Shown: positions 1 to 10,929, numbered from the stretch's first letter. The stretch: DNA of 64,000 nucleotides from Shinisaurus crocodilurus (GCA_021292165.1 CM037880.1:142478564-142542563), one strand, 5' to 3'. The notes: generated by a model from the letters alone, not told the origin. Made by a program: numbers and translations.

Positions 1-383
1 TACATCAATTGTAAGTGTAAGTTAAAGACCAGAGAAGTCAAATAGAGACTGTAAAACAGCAGATGAATCAAGGAGCTTAAAACGTAGACTACAGAAAGCT
101 GATTCTACAATTTTATGACTCAAGATTAATGTTCCTATCGAAAACTGGTCCCTAGCTTTGTGAGTCTGATCTAAAAAAAAAAAAAAGGAAGAAAAAGAAT
201 CAAGAAATGTTTAAATTAATGAGATACTGTACTATACACTCTCCAGTGCCTCCTCATAAGAATACTACAGTGAATTACTGAGTCACTTGAGACGGTAGAT
301 TTAAGAGTCTACACTTTCGGCTTGTCCCTGAACAATAATCAATGAAAGAATGTGTGAAGAAAGTGACCCATATTAGCCTAATT

Positions 384-525
384 CAGCCTTCCCCAACCTA
401 GTGCCCTCCAGATGATCTGGACTTCAGCTTCCATCAGCCCCAGCCAGCATGGCCAATGGTCAGGAACGCTGGGAGTTGTAGTTCAATAACATGGGTATTG
501 GAGGGCACCAAGTTGGGGAAGTCTG
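384..525. mobile_element. hAT MITE, family A
   Basis: Inverted termini CAGCCTTCCCCAACCT and AGTTGGGGAAGTCTG are flanked by the exact 8-bp duplication GCCTAATT (376-383 and 526-533). The internal GGGAGTTGTAGT segment is the family hallmark. Confidence 0.85.
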
Positions 526-884
526 GCCTAATTGCTAAAGTCTGGCTGGCCGGCCTAGCTGGATTCCATGTTAAAGACAGAACGCCTCAAACCCCTTTCC
601 TGAGCTAGTAACATTGGCCAAGTAGCTAGTTCCAACCAGTTTAGATACAAGGATGTTCCCTTTCTCTGTCTGAATCCGATGTGTTCGTGGCTTGCCTGTT
701 TGCCTCTCCTCAGGTTCCCCAAGTAAATGCTAAAATTGGTTGGTAAGCAGAACTGCTTTGCCGGGCTCAGGTGCATGATACCCTTCATGCCATCCCTCAG
801 CCCTGACACTCATTGCTGTATAATATTCATGTTGATCTGGTTGGTTGTCTACCAGACATTGCAAGACAACATTTTAGCCATACA

Positions 885-954
885 GGAGAGACTGATTTCC
901 TTGCAGGAAAAAAGGTGGGGGAATGAATGAATGAATGAATAAATAAATAAATAA
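885..954 (+). mobile_element. SINE 3' tail fragment
   Basis: This contains the TCCTTGCAGGAAAAAAGG motif and an (AATG)n/(AATA)n tail, the 3' end of the tRNA-derived SINE found elsewhere in the window. Confidence 0.65.
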
Positions 955-1053
955 TTCTGACTGGCATTTCACACACCTTGCATCTTGCTTACTTGTATCA
1001 TAGCTTTGGGTTCTTTTCTCCAGAGGGGGTAGAAGCCTGTGCCTAATGCTAAA

Positions 1054-1265
1054 GAGAGCCAGTGTGGCGTAGTGGTGAGAGTGTTGGACTAGGACTTGGG
1101 AGATCTGGGTTCTAGTCCCCACTTGGCCTTGAAGTTCACTGGGTGAATTTGGGCCAGTCACTGACTCTCAGCCTGACTTACCTCACAGGGTTGTTGGGAG
1201 GATAAAATGGAGAGGAGGAGGATTATGTAAGCTGCTTTGGGTTCCTTGCAGGAGAAAAGGCAGTA
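1054..1265 (+). mobile_element. tRNA-derived squamate SINE
   Basis: The head GAGAGCCAGTGTGGCGTAGT carries an A-box-like region, and GGTTCTAGTCC acts as the B box. The body includes CTGACTCTCAGCC and CACAGGGTTGTTG, and the 3' part matches TTGGGTTCCTTGCAGG. Confidence 0.9.
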
Positions 1266-1369
1266 TCTTTGTTGTTGGGTTTTTTTGCACAATTAAAAAC
1301 AACAACAACAAACCAGTTCTGGCAGTCACGGACAACCCCTCCAAGGTGCCACTTGGGCATTTTGAAGGG

Positions 1370-1560
1370 ACTGTTGGTGGCTGCTGTCAAAATGGGGCTT
1401 TCACGATCTCTGCGAATGCACCCAATGTGTCTGATGAACTGGGCTCTAGCCCACAAAAGCTAATGCCACAAAATATTCACTAGTCTTCAAGGTGCCACAT
1501 GACTTTCTTTTTTCTACATCTTTGTTTCCTTGATCCAGGCAAGCAACAACAAATGTAATA
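1370..1560 (+). repeat. Unclassified amniote-type repeat (CCCACAAAAGCTAATGCC)
   Basis: The segment contains GCTCTAGCCCACAAAAGC followed by TCTTCAAGGTGCCACATGAC. A related copy at about 1955-2045 (GAAAGCTTATGTC, GGTACCACAAGACTC) lies inside the hAT. I recognise the repeat by its wording but not its class. Confidence 0.55.
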
Positions 1561-2186
1561 TATAAATGCATTCTGTGCATTCCCAAGATGAACAGACCTC
1601 CCTCTTATGCATGAGCATTGCTGTTTTGGCTACATAAGAATCAGCACTCTCACCCCCAAACATCGCTAATACAGGGAACAAAGAACTATGTATGGGTTCA
1701 TCTACACAGATCTCTATAAGCCTCTGTAGCTGGGCCCTTTTCAGGGCCGGATTAAGAGCATTATGGGCCTGGTGCTGAGGATTTTGGTGGGCCTTTTTAT
1801 GGAAATAAATAAAATGAAGACGCAATTTTATATTAAAACAAATTAAATATTTTAATTACCATTAAAGTGCCAAAACAGAAACATATTGAAAATATTTCTT
1901 TTTTTGTAAACAATAAGCTTGTTAACTCAAGTAAAACCTGATGGAAGTGGGCAGTGTCCGTGAAAGCTTATGTCAGAATGAATGTGTTGGTCTTTAGGGT
2001 ACCACAAGACTCTCTTGTTGTTCTTGCTGCAATAGACTAACACAGCCCACCCCTTCGGGAATTATGCAGACTGTTAGGCAACAATGTACACGAACCGAGC
2101 TCTTACTCAGCTGCCCCCCCCCCCCCACGGGGTGTATGGAGAGAATGCTATTGACCTGCCTTACAGGGTTGATGTAAGGATTACAA

Positions 2187-2275
2187 CAGGGGTCCTCAAA
2201 CTTTTTAAACAGGGGGCCAGTTCATTGCCTCTCAGACTGTTGGGGGACCGGACTATAGTTTAAAAAAAAAAAAGA
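2187..2275 (+). mobile_element. hAT terminal fragment
   Basis: This starts CAGGGGTCCTCAAAC and continues with a GGGGGCCAG block and a GGACCGGACTATAG segment, typical of an old vertebrate hAT end. No matching right end is found, so it is a fragment inside the larger hAT. Confidence 0.5.
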
Positions 2276-2447
2276 ACGAATGGATCAAGTAAAAAAAAAA
2301 AGGACCTGGGTCATTTTTTTTCACTTGATAGGGGTGAATTTTTTTTTCTTAAATGGAAAGTTATTATAAATTAATTATAATGTTAACAAGTGATTAAATG
2401 GAGGATGGAAAGTTATTTTGATGGCAAAAGTGGGTAGAAATTAATGA

Positions 2448-2773
2448 TTTATTTATTTATTTATTCCATTTATACCCCGCTCTTCAGCCAGAAAAGGCTC
2501 TCAGAGCGGTTTACACAGATTACCGGTAATAATAAGACATTCCCTACCCTCAGGCTCACAATCTAAAAGACTGAATGCCAAACATTATATTGGTGCCTGA
2601 GTTTGGCATTCTTCCTCCTCCCTCCCAATCCCTTTTCCTTTTGTGTCATGTCTTTTAGATTGTGAGCCTGAGGGCAGGGAATGTCTTATTATTAATCTGT
2701 GTAAGCCGCTCTGAGAGCCTTTTCTGGCTGAAGAGCGGGGTATAAATGCAATAAATAAATAAATAAATAAATA
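2448..2773. repeat. Long inverted repeat (about 124-bp arms) of a SINE/LINE tail
   Basis: Arm 2448-2571 and arm 2650-2773 are reverse complements with few mismatches, separated by about 78 bp. Each arm has an (AATA)n tail, a GGGTATAAATG-like 3' end and a GAGAGCC core. The flanks share a direct repeat of about 47 bp (GATTAAATGGAGGATGGA, at about 2393 and 2776). It would form a long hairpin if transcribed. Confidence 0.8.
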
Positions 2774-2973
2774 ATGATTAAATGGAGGATGGAATTTTAT
2801 TTCGATGGCAAAAGTGGGTTTAAAAAATAAGAATGTACTACCTTTTTTGCTGTCTAAAATTGAAATACATTATAAAAGGCTACCTACAAATTATAAGCGT
2901 GTTTTGCTTTTGTCTGGCTGCTCTGTGTGTGTGAATGCTTTGTGTGGGGTAAACTGAAATACATTATAAAAGA

Positions 2974-3160
2974 GTCCCTGACTCTCAGCCTAACCTACCT
3001 CACAGGGTTGTTGTGAGGATAAAATGGAGGAGGAGGAGGAGGAGGAGGAGGAGGAGGAGGAGGAGGAGGAGGAGGAGGACTATGTAAGTCGCCTTGGGTT
3101 CCTTGCAGGAAAAAAGGTGGGGTATAAATATAACAAATAAAATAAATAAATAAATAAAAT
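2974..3160 (+). mobile_element. tRNA-derived SINE, 5' truncated, with expanded (GGA)n
   Basis: It starts at CCTGACTCTCAGCC and has the CACAGGGTTGTTGTGAGG body. A (GGA)n expansion at 3026-3079 replaces the usual short AGGAGG tract. It ends in the CCTTGCAGGAAAAAAGGTGG tail. It lies inside the hAT and so moved with it or inserted later. Confidence 0.85.
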
Positions 3161-3559
3161 GTGAAAAGGCAGCAGCGCCTGTATGGGAAACAGGTGGGCA
3201 GGCAGGAAAGAGGGCACTCTGAGGGAAACTGAGAAAGATGCCAGGAAGGAGGGAGAGTACTTTGAAGGAAGCTGAGGCAGAAATGGAAGGAGAAAGGGAA
3301 TAGAAGGGGGGGGGACCCACTTTGTGCCTGCCTGCCTTTCTTTTTTGCTTGTTTCCCTCGGACTTTGAGGGAAACTGTATGCAAACTTTGAGGGAAACTG
3401 AGGCAGGAAGGAAGGTGCTTTGGGGGAAGCTGAAACAGGAGAAAGAGAACGGAAGTGTCTGCGTGTGAGGGGGGGCATTTTGTGCCAGCCTTGCTTTCCT
3501 TTTTGCCTCGGTTTCCCTCAGGGAAACTGGACAAACATTGAGGGAAACTGAGGCAAAAA

Positions 3560-4285
3560 GAGAGGGAGACGTAAATGGATAAACTTGGAGGGTGGCGGCG
3601 AGAAAGGCTCCGGGGCGAGGCGGCTCTGGGGAGCATGCTCAGGTCCCCCCCCCCGCGTCCAAGCGGAGGAAGAGGAGGAGGAGGAGGGCGTGGCGCGCGC
3701 ACCTCGCGGCAGCCCCACCCGGCGAGGAGGAGGAGGACGACGCCCCCAGGCATGCCGGGGGCTTCGCGCGTGCCCACCCACCCGGTTCTCCCCCCACCCG
3801 CTCACCTTGAAGGCGACGTCGTAGAACTCTCCGCTGTTGCTGAGCGAGGGTCTGCTGGGCAGCGCCACCCCGTTGGCGGCGCAGCAGGAGGAGGACGCCG
3901 CCGCCGCCGCCGCCACCGCCGCTCCGGCTGCCCCCTTGGCCCGGGCTGCGCCCCGGCCGCTGGCATCGGCGCGTTGCTGGGCGGCGGGCAGGGCGGACGA
4001 GGGCGCCGAGGTGCCGCCCTTGCTCTTGGGGCTCTTCTTGCGGGACATGCTGGCGCGGGCTTGGGCTTGGCTCAGTGCGCCCTCCCGGCCGGCTGCGAGC
4101 AGCAGCAGCAGCAGCAGGTGGGCAGCCCCAGTGCCGGCGGCATCCCTCCGCCCCTGCCCTCTCTCCGCCTGCCGGTCCCACTCTCGGCCGCCGCGTGACT
4201 CTCATTTCCCCCGGCGCCGCGCGTCCCTATTGGTGGGCCTATTTTGGGGGAGGGGCCTGGAGCTGCCGCTCCAATAGCCCCTATG
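3560..4285 (-). promoter_or_regulatory. CpG island, captured RAB26 promoter/5' region
   Basis: This block is strongly GC-rich and dense in CpG, in sharp contrast to the AT-rich flanks. It covers the RAB26 exon, its 5' untranslated side (4049 to about 4200) and the start of its first intron. A CAG repeat (4099-4116) and Ala-coding GCC repeats are present. CpG islands of this kind normally act as promoters; transcription here would run leftwards, the same direction as NFATC1. Activity is not shown. Confidence 0.6.
3806..4048 (-). pseudogene. RAB26: RAB26 first coding exon, isolated copy within a hAT transposon
   Basis: RAB26 is a small Rab GTPase of secretory and synaptic vesicles. On the minus strand an ATG at 4048 opens 81 uninterrupted codons beginning MSRKKSPKSKGG and ending RPSLSNSGEFYDVAFK. 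They are followed exactly by a GTGAG donor (3801-3805). The start and the FYDVAFK end match vertebrate RAB26 exon 1, which stops just before the GTPase P-loop exon. The middle is a long alanine-rich tract (about residues 36-51), making it longer than the human exon. No P-loop (GDSGVGKT) exon or any other Rab exon is seen between 3800 and 1. The exon sits wholly inside the transposon at 1742-4299, so I read it as a captured fragment without gene function of its own. Alternatively it is the true first exon with a very long intron, but the transposon boundaries argue against that. Confidence 0.85.
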
Positions 4286-4307
4286 TTAATCCGGCCCTGG
4301 CCCTTTT

Positions 4308-6317
4308 ACTCCATATCTTAGGTCATTATGTGCCCAGGAACTCCCCAACCTTTCATGGAATGACAGAGGTGACAGTACAGAAATTTATCATGCTTAGCTG
4401 CTACCATTTCTGTATTTTGCTCCTAGTTTTGTGCAGCAAAACCCCAGCGATATTTAAAAAAACAGCATTGGCTTTCACTGGACAATATCCTGTATATTCC
4501 ATTTTGAAAACACAGGTGGAACTAAAATGCTTCATTTCTTTCAGTCCTGGGATGGAAGATAATCTATCCATCTTTGAATGCATTTCATGAAAAATAAGTT
4601 AACTGGTTGTATCTCTTAGCAATGGATCTTCCATGTACAAAATTATATCAATAGAACACTTGACTAAACAGATATTCTACTGCCTGGTCATGCTGAGAGT
4701 TGAATGTTCTTGGTTTCCATTGAATTCATAATATATTGTAAACCTCTTTCCAGAGATATAAAATGCTCCTTGCTTTTTACAACACTGAATCCATGACCAA
4801 CTCTCAAACATATCATAAAAATGGCAGCCATAGAATAGGCAGACATTTATGCCAATAACACTACAGAATTCAGCCCACTGGGCAATATTTTTATTTAAAT
4901 TATAATTTGCCTGGGTTATTTATAACAACTGTCCATGGTCTTCTTCTTTAGTATCCTGAGGAACTAGGCCTAGTATTACCAATGGGGGTGGGGGACAATG
5001 AAAAAGAAGTGACACCAGTGGAACATAGGGTCGTATCCAATACTGATGCTGCACTCCTGCTCATTCCGTTGTGCCAGCAAGACCCACCACTCATGCAAAG
5101 TTTCAAAAAGCAACCCTGGAAACAAGAGGAAACATTTGTTTCCAGATCTGGACAAGTCTGTTCCAGAAACAAGTGTTTGTGCTCATTTGGGGTTGCTTTT
5201 AGAACCGCTAGCTCCCCGTGGAGGGTCCCACTGGTGCACAGACAGGCTTGGATACTGCTCACAGTGCTGTAAAATTAGGGACATTCATTGCACTCTAGCA
5301 GAGGTGTCATGCTATTAAACAAGACAGATAAGAAGGGTAAAATGACAGCAACAACAGTTGAATCCTCAAAAACAATTTTAAAAATCCCCTATATATATAT
5401 ATATATATATATACACAAAGGATGGCTTTTCCCATGAGTGAATCAAGTAGCCCTACTCACATCCCTCTGTTACAAGATGCCATTATTTCCAATGCTACAG
5501 CTCTGCATGGGAGTACAACATCATTAATGAGGTGTGAGAAGTCCTCATCCTCCTGATTCACACTGGCATATACATCATTTGGTATCTTGGAACTTGATGA
5601 CTTACTGCTGAAGGTGTGAGCTGCCTCTGTTGCAAAGGGCTTGTGGTTGAGGTGATGGAAGAAGTGACAAGAAAGCTCTGCCTATGCCTGATCTGTGGAG
5701 ACCATTTTACACATGCGTATTATCCCTTGAGGTTGCAGCAAGAGTGGGAACATGCACGTTTGAGCTCCTCCTAAGAGGAGACACACATCCTGCATGACAC
5801 AGCCACCTTTACTCTGCGAGGCTTTGTCAAGGCTCACGGAACAATACGAGAACAGAGAAAAATTCTTCTATATTAGCTGTAAAACTGGAATTATACTGTG
5901 AGGGTGAAATAAACCTTTGTTACTCAACCCTGGCTTTATAAGTCTTATATAAAAATAAAGTAATTCAGATAGATTCTCTCCAAAAAGATGGGCACAAGAG
6001 CACATTTTTCTCTTTCACAGCAGAAGGTCCTAGTAAATTGTGCCTATAGTCAAAAGAGTTTCAACTTAGGTGGTGATATATTGTTGCAACTCTACCTTGG
6101 CTCCCTGATGATGCTTTGCTTGTCAATGGAGAAAACCACACACACTAAATTTGCATATACATTTAGACAAATGTATGCAATTGTACATTACTTGGACTTT
6201 CCTCCAATAGTCAACTAGTAAAGACCTAAAACTTCTAGGATGAATCATATAAAATGGCATTATATGGTAATCATACTAGAGGCCTGCAGCCAAAGATCTT
6301 TATTTCAAATCAATGTA
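4308..6317. other. Noncoding stretch without recognised genes
   Basis: AT-rich sequence to the right of the hAT. The only distinct item is an (AT)n tract at 5391-5413. I see no exon or named repeat. Confidence 0.6.
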
Positions 6318-6570
6318 CAGTAATACCTTGGATTGCAAGTAACTTGGTTTGAGAGCGTTTTGCAAGACAAGCACATTTTTTAAATATTTATTTTTAAAAA
6401 TTTGACTTGATATACAAGCGACGTCTTGCAATACAAGTACTGTAGTACGGCTTAAATTAAAAATCTCTGTACAAATTTTTTTGGGGGGGGATTTCGTTTT
6501 GATATAAGAGTGTTTTGGATTACAAGCACATTTCCGGAACGAATTATGCTCTCAGTCCAAGGCATAACTG
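6318..6570 (+). mobile_element. Tigger/pogo-like MITE, copy 1
   Basis: A 253-bp element with ends CAGTAATACCTTGGATTG and CCAAGGCATAACTG, flanked by TA (6316-6317, 6571-6572). TA target sites and CAGT termini fit the Tc1/mariner-Tigger group. Near-identical copies are at 29425 and 49370. Confidence 0.8.
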
Positions 6571-7083
6571 TATTAACCTCAGCCTTTTGTACCTCTGTTG
6601 TTCCCAGTCATGTGTACGTCTTTCTTCTCTGCCCATTCTTTCCCACAGTTTTTCTCTTAGATGCTTTCCTTCTGCCTCTCCTTTTTGTCCTGGTCTTTTG
6701 GAACAGTCTTTTTTACAACATTCTAGTCCTGTACCCGTGCTCCTTCCCTTGGCATGTAGCTTTCTGAGATCCCTACCTCATTCTTTCCTAGGGTCCTCTT
6801 GTCATTCCTTTTTAGACTGTTCTATTTGCCTTGCCCTCACTAGGATCTGAGCAGCTCAGCCAAAGGCAGACAGAAACACTTCTGTTTGCTTCATCCCTCT
6901 GTGACATGAAGGCATCTAGAGATGTTGGAGATCTGTGATTGTGTCTCCAATTTATTCATGTATTTATTTATTTTGTAAAAGAAAAAGAAAAAAAGGGTGG
7001 GAGGAGATTTCCCATCCACTGCATTCAAACCTGGGATAGGTTTTTTTTTTAACCTTCTCCCCTGTGCCAGTTCCCTAAATGAA

Positions 7084-7108
7084 CACACACACACACACAC
7101 ACACACAC
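7084..7108. repeat. (AC)n microsatellite
   Basis: About 12 uninterrupted AC units. Confidence 0.95.
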
Positions 7109-7365
7109 CACCGCAGCTTCTGTTTGCCCAGTTAGAAAAAATGTAGATGCAAGTTTTCTCTAATGGGGTAAACACAGTAGCTTGAGTGGTTGTGGCAGCA
7201 ATTTTCATTGGGAAAAAGTACAGGGAAACAGATCAACCCAATCTGATTGCCACAGCCCCGATTCAAATACCTTCTTCCTCTGATCTCAGATTTCCAACAT
7301 CTTAATTTAGACCTCAGTCAATTACTACATAAGGCTACTTTAGCACCAACACAACAAAATCCTTA

Positions 7366-7450
7366 AGGGTGCAATCCTATGCATAGCTGGTTGGGGCATA
7401 CTGGGAGTTGTAGAATTTTTCTCTGACTAAACATGCATAGGATTGAACCC
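7366..7450. mobile_element. Harbinger-like palindromic MITE, family B, diverged
   Basis: Ends AGGGTGCAATCCTATGCAT and ATGCATAGGATTGAACCC are inverted, with GGGAGTTGTAG inside. It is a shorter version of the 38103 element. Confidence 0.65.
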
Positions 7451-9487
7451 AAAGTGCATTACAGTATGGATTACACTGCCAGAGTGTCCACTCACTACTA
7501 CTAATTAAAACACAGAACTCTTCTCTTATGTAAGAAAGGTATAAATTGGAATATTCTGTGAGCACAAAGGAAGAATGTTCTTGTTAGGAAAATCAGCAAC
7601 AGTTCTGCCATGGATGGAAAAACATTTCAGAAACCAGCAATATTTAATATCTGAGGCACAAAGGGTGCAATGTACAGCAGATCACTCTAAAAGCCACAGA
7701 ATTAAAACCAAAACCAAAAAAACAATTAACGAACAACAAAAAGAGGCTTATAGAGCAAATGGAAAATATAACCACACATTCCATGAAGGAAATGGATCTT
7801 GTATTACCTCAGGTATTCTGGATGTGTCTAAACCTTAACTTATTTTTATCTTTTTAATCACAATAAGCTACTACCCCAGGGCATACCATTTTTGGAACAA
7901 GAGAATAGGCTGGGTGCAACAAGTGAGTGACAACGAGTAGCAGGTTTTAATAAAACATGATCCTCCTATATGTGAATGAGGTTTTGGCAGTGATGTTTGA
8001 CAGTCATTAAGGTGGAATAATTTTCCTACCTGAAGTGGCCTTTTCTTTGTTAGCTTGATAAATCCAAATTGTGGAACAGAATGACTGTGGAATGGGCTTC
8101 AGGTGAGAGTTTGGAAATGCATCTTGCCACTGGTCATTTCAAAAGAAATGCAAACCCTTTCTGCAGTAGGCTTCTGCGGTGCAGATGATTAGGGTTACCT
8201 CGCTGCACTGCTAGTCATTATTATATATATTCTGGTTATTACTATTACAGCAACCCTATTCAGCTGCTAAAGTCCTCATGTGATTAGAATCGTGCACTAT
8301 TGGGATTTTAAATTGTGCGGTGAGCCTACACGAGTATAGCAGGCTCCCCCACTGCAGATCTTTGCCCTTCAATCAGGGGAGACTGGTGACTCCTGTGTAC
8401 AGCACCATGGACAGCTCCTAGAAAGCTCAGAATAAAAGTTGCAATGGAGAAGGAGCCCCACTGACATAGGAATCACCAGGCTCCCCTGCCTTCAGTATGT
8501 GGATGGTGGTAGGGCTGGAAACAGGGCTATGACCGAGGGGGCGTGAGCCCTTTAGAACCTGAATATGTTCCAAGGTTTTGAGATTTTGCTGTCTTGTCTA
8601 TATTTTGCTGGAAGCCATCTCAGATACTGAGGAGGAGATGAGGGCATAAATATTCTACATGAATGAATGAACAAATGAATGAATAAATAAATAAAGCCTG
8701 CAAAAATTCTACTATGGAAACACCTTGGAGAGTCAACCAGGGAAAATTTCACCATTGAAGTGAGGTGTCTGCTGTGTGCAGTAGCTACTTGACTAGAACT
8801 CTTGGACTGGGTTCAAATCCCAAATCAATCCCATTCCTAGATTCATCAGCTCACATAATGCAAGTCTCACTGGCTTTATATTTTCTGTCAAATACAAATG
8901 GAAACCTACAGCATTTTGGTCTTCCTGTAAATGGGGTCTGTTTTTTGTTGTTGCTGAAAACCACCACTGTCCTGGAACTTGGTGTCTCTTGACCACTATG
9001 TCATCAATAAATTGTTATGTTGAGCTGGCCCATAAATATTTGATAGAATGGTGACATTTAAAAACAACAACATGCAATACGAAGCTAAAAGCAATACTGT
9101 AGCTTTCACTGTCCTATTTTTGGAGACAATTACCTTATTTAGCGAGAGCTTTAATTAATCAACAGAGAAAGAAAATGCTGCCTAGCATAATGTAAGTTTC
9201 AACCACTATCACACAGATATATTCATAGAGAAGAAAAGGGGGGAAAGCCACATTGTAACCAAAATTATGTATTTACATTCCTAATAGCACAAGTAAGTGA
9301 AACAAAAGCTAGGCATGTATTCAAGTTTTGCGCAGAATTTCCATACCACAAAAACAAACACAGTGTGACCATATGTTAAATAAAAATGCTGATGCTCAAA
9401 TCAGGGAACTGAATTGGAGAGGTTTGGGGGAAAGGTGTGAGGTAGGCCCCATTAGTGCTACATTCTATTTTATTTCCTAGTATTGCC

Positions 9488-9528
<41 letters not shown>

Positions 9529-10148
9529 AGCTTATATTAGGATTTTGCCAACATTTGATGGCCTAGATCAGTGATGGCTGATGAAAGATGCATAGACCCA
9601 ATGTGGCCTAGTAGTCCTACCAGATTTTACTTGGTATGTGGTAATTTCCCCCCCAAAAGTTTCACTTGTAAGGATAAAATAAATAGTTCTCAAAAGTTGA
9701 GAGTAATAGGTATGTTTCACACTTTAATGTTAGATCTCTTTGGGTTCTGTATGTAATGCCCCAATCTAGCTTAAGTGCATGTCCTCCATAACGGTAAAGA
9801 CCTTATTGCTAGGCAACGCTGAGTCCACGAAAGCAACTGTAGAAGAGGTTGGGTTTGTGTGGTAAAGCTTGTTCAAGGGTTCAGCATGGCAAGGTGCGTG
9901 CATCTAAGCTTCTTGTGCAAAACTGGCCCCAGGCTAGTGCAACAGAAATTACTCCAGTCAACATTTTACATATAGAAACAGTAGTGGTGCAGCAAGATGG
10001 CAATGAGGTCTTTATTCTTTAAATGCAGGACAATATGAGGAGGGGAGGGAAACACCTAAAGGGGAGAAATGTGGACAAGGAGTGTGTGATGGGGGAAATG
10101 CTTACTGTTTGTATTGTATTGAAAAAAATGAAAAAAATCTAATAACCT

Positions 10149-10186
<38 letters not shown>

Positions 10187-10370
10187 CAACAACAACAATA
10201 TGGCAATCAGGTGCTTGGCAGCTGGAAAAGTTGGGCAAACGTATCTACCCATTTACCATATCACGCCATGTTTGTTGTTTCTACGTTTCATGAAATTAGT
10301 CCTGATGATGTCCTGGTCTGCAGCTGATTTTCCGATGTTTGATCTACATTTACACTTACTGTTTTTGAAA
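7451..10370. other. Noncoding stretch with simple repeats
   Basis: No exon recognised. A (GAT)n tract lies at 9488-9529 and an (AAT)n/(AAC)n tract at 10151-10200. An (AATG)n/(AATA)n tail at 8660-8697 is probably the end of a decayed SINE or LINE. Confidence 0.6.
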
Positions 10371-10378
10371 CAATCACA

Positions 10379-10921
10379 CAGAGGCAGTGTTAACGGGTGG
10401 CCCACTAGGGCTGGAGCCCTGAATCTTTCATTTGGGCCCCGAATCTTTGGGAGGCCATCTGTCCCACCACCCTGCTGTCCATGGGCACTTGCTGAAATAA
10501 AGGTACAGGGGCTCTGATAATCTCCATTGCATCTGATCCCCGTGGATTAGCTGGCTTTTTGCCCACATGTGCTTCACCTTGATGGGAGACCCTCTTCTAG
10601 TTTCCTGCATTGAGCAGGGGGTTGGACTCGATAGCCTTGTAGGCTCCTTCCAACTCTAGATCTATGAAACCTCCTGCTCCCCCCCCCCCGAATCATTCTG
10701 ACTGAGTTCCCCCCCCCCTGAAATCAGATGCTCCCCTCTCCCCTGTCCGTACACATCTTTTTACAAATCAGGGTGTCCTTCGGAGACAGGGTCCTTTAAA
10801 GACACACACAGAGAGACACAGACTTTAAAGCGTATGTAAATTAGCATATGCAAGTTTGTGCATTTATTTTTGTGCTGTGGACCTGAGCCCCGGAACTTTT
10901 CGGTACCTAGCACCACCCCTG
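10379..10921. mobile_element. hAT element, 543 bp, with a SINE inserted
   Basis: Ends CAGAGGCAGTG and CACCACCCCTG are flanked by near-identical 8-mers, CAATCACA (10371-10378) and CAATCAAA (10922-10929). The termini are only moderately symmetric, so it is an old copy. A 5S/CR1 SINE occupies its middle. Confidence 0.6.
10505..10668 (+). mobile_element. SINE with 5S rRNA-derived head and CR1-type tail
   Basis: A CCTTGATGGGAGACC segment matches the end of the 5S rRNA internal promoter region. It is followed by TTTCCTGCATTGAGCAGG and a GGTTGGACTCGATAGCC stretch ending in ATCTATGAAA, as in CR1 3' ends. Confidence 0.7.
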
Positions 10922-10929
10922 CAATCAAA

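Larger units (their letters stand above)
1742..4299. mobile_element. hAT-type DNA transposon carrying a RAB26 first exon and CpG island
   Basis: The element begins CAGGGCCGGATTAA at 1742 and ends with the exact reverse complement at 4286-4299. It is flanked on both sides by the 8-bp duplication GCCCTTTT (1734-1741 and 4300-4307). An 8-bp duplication with 5'-CAG termini is diagnostic of the hAT superfamily, and these ends resemble Tip100-like elements. Both subterminal regions contain GGCCC-rich blocks such as GGTGGGCC. No transposase frame is visible, so it is non-autonomous. From left to right it contains AT-rich sequence, a fragment of another hAT end at 2187, a hairpin of two inverted SINE/LINE tails, a 5'-truncated SINE, diverged repeats with GGGAAACTGAGGCA-like motifs, and the GC-rich RAB26 block up to the right terminus. 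Confidence 0.88.

Noticed and set aside
2995..3777. 260-codon minus-strand frame rich in Pro, Ser and Leu
   Set aside because: It runs through a SINE with (GGA)n expansion and simple GAAACTGAGGCA-like repeats. The proline run is the (GGA)n tract read backwards. No domain is present.
3575..4277. Plus-strand and second-frame long ORFs over the CpG island
   Set aside because: These are GC-rich antisense shadows of the RAB26 exon. Only the minus-strand frame starting at 4048 matches a known protein and ends at a splice donor.
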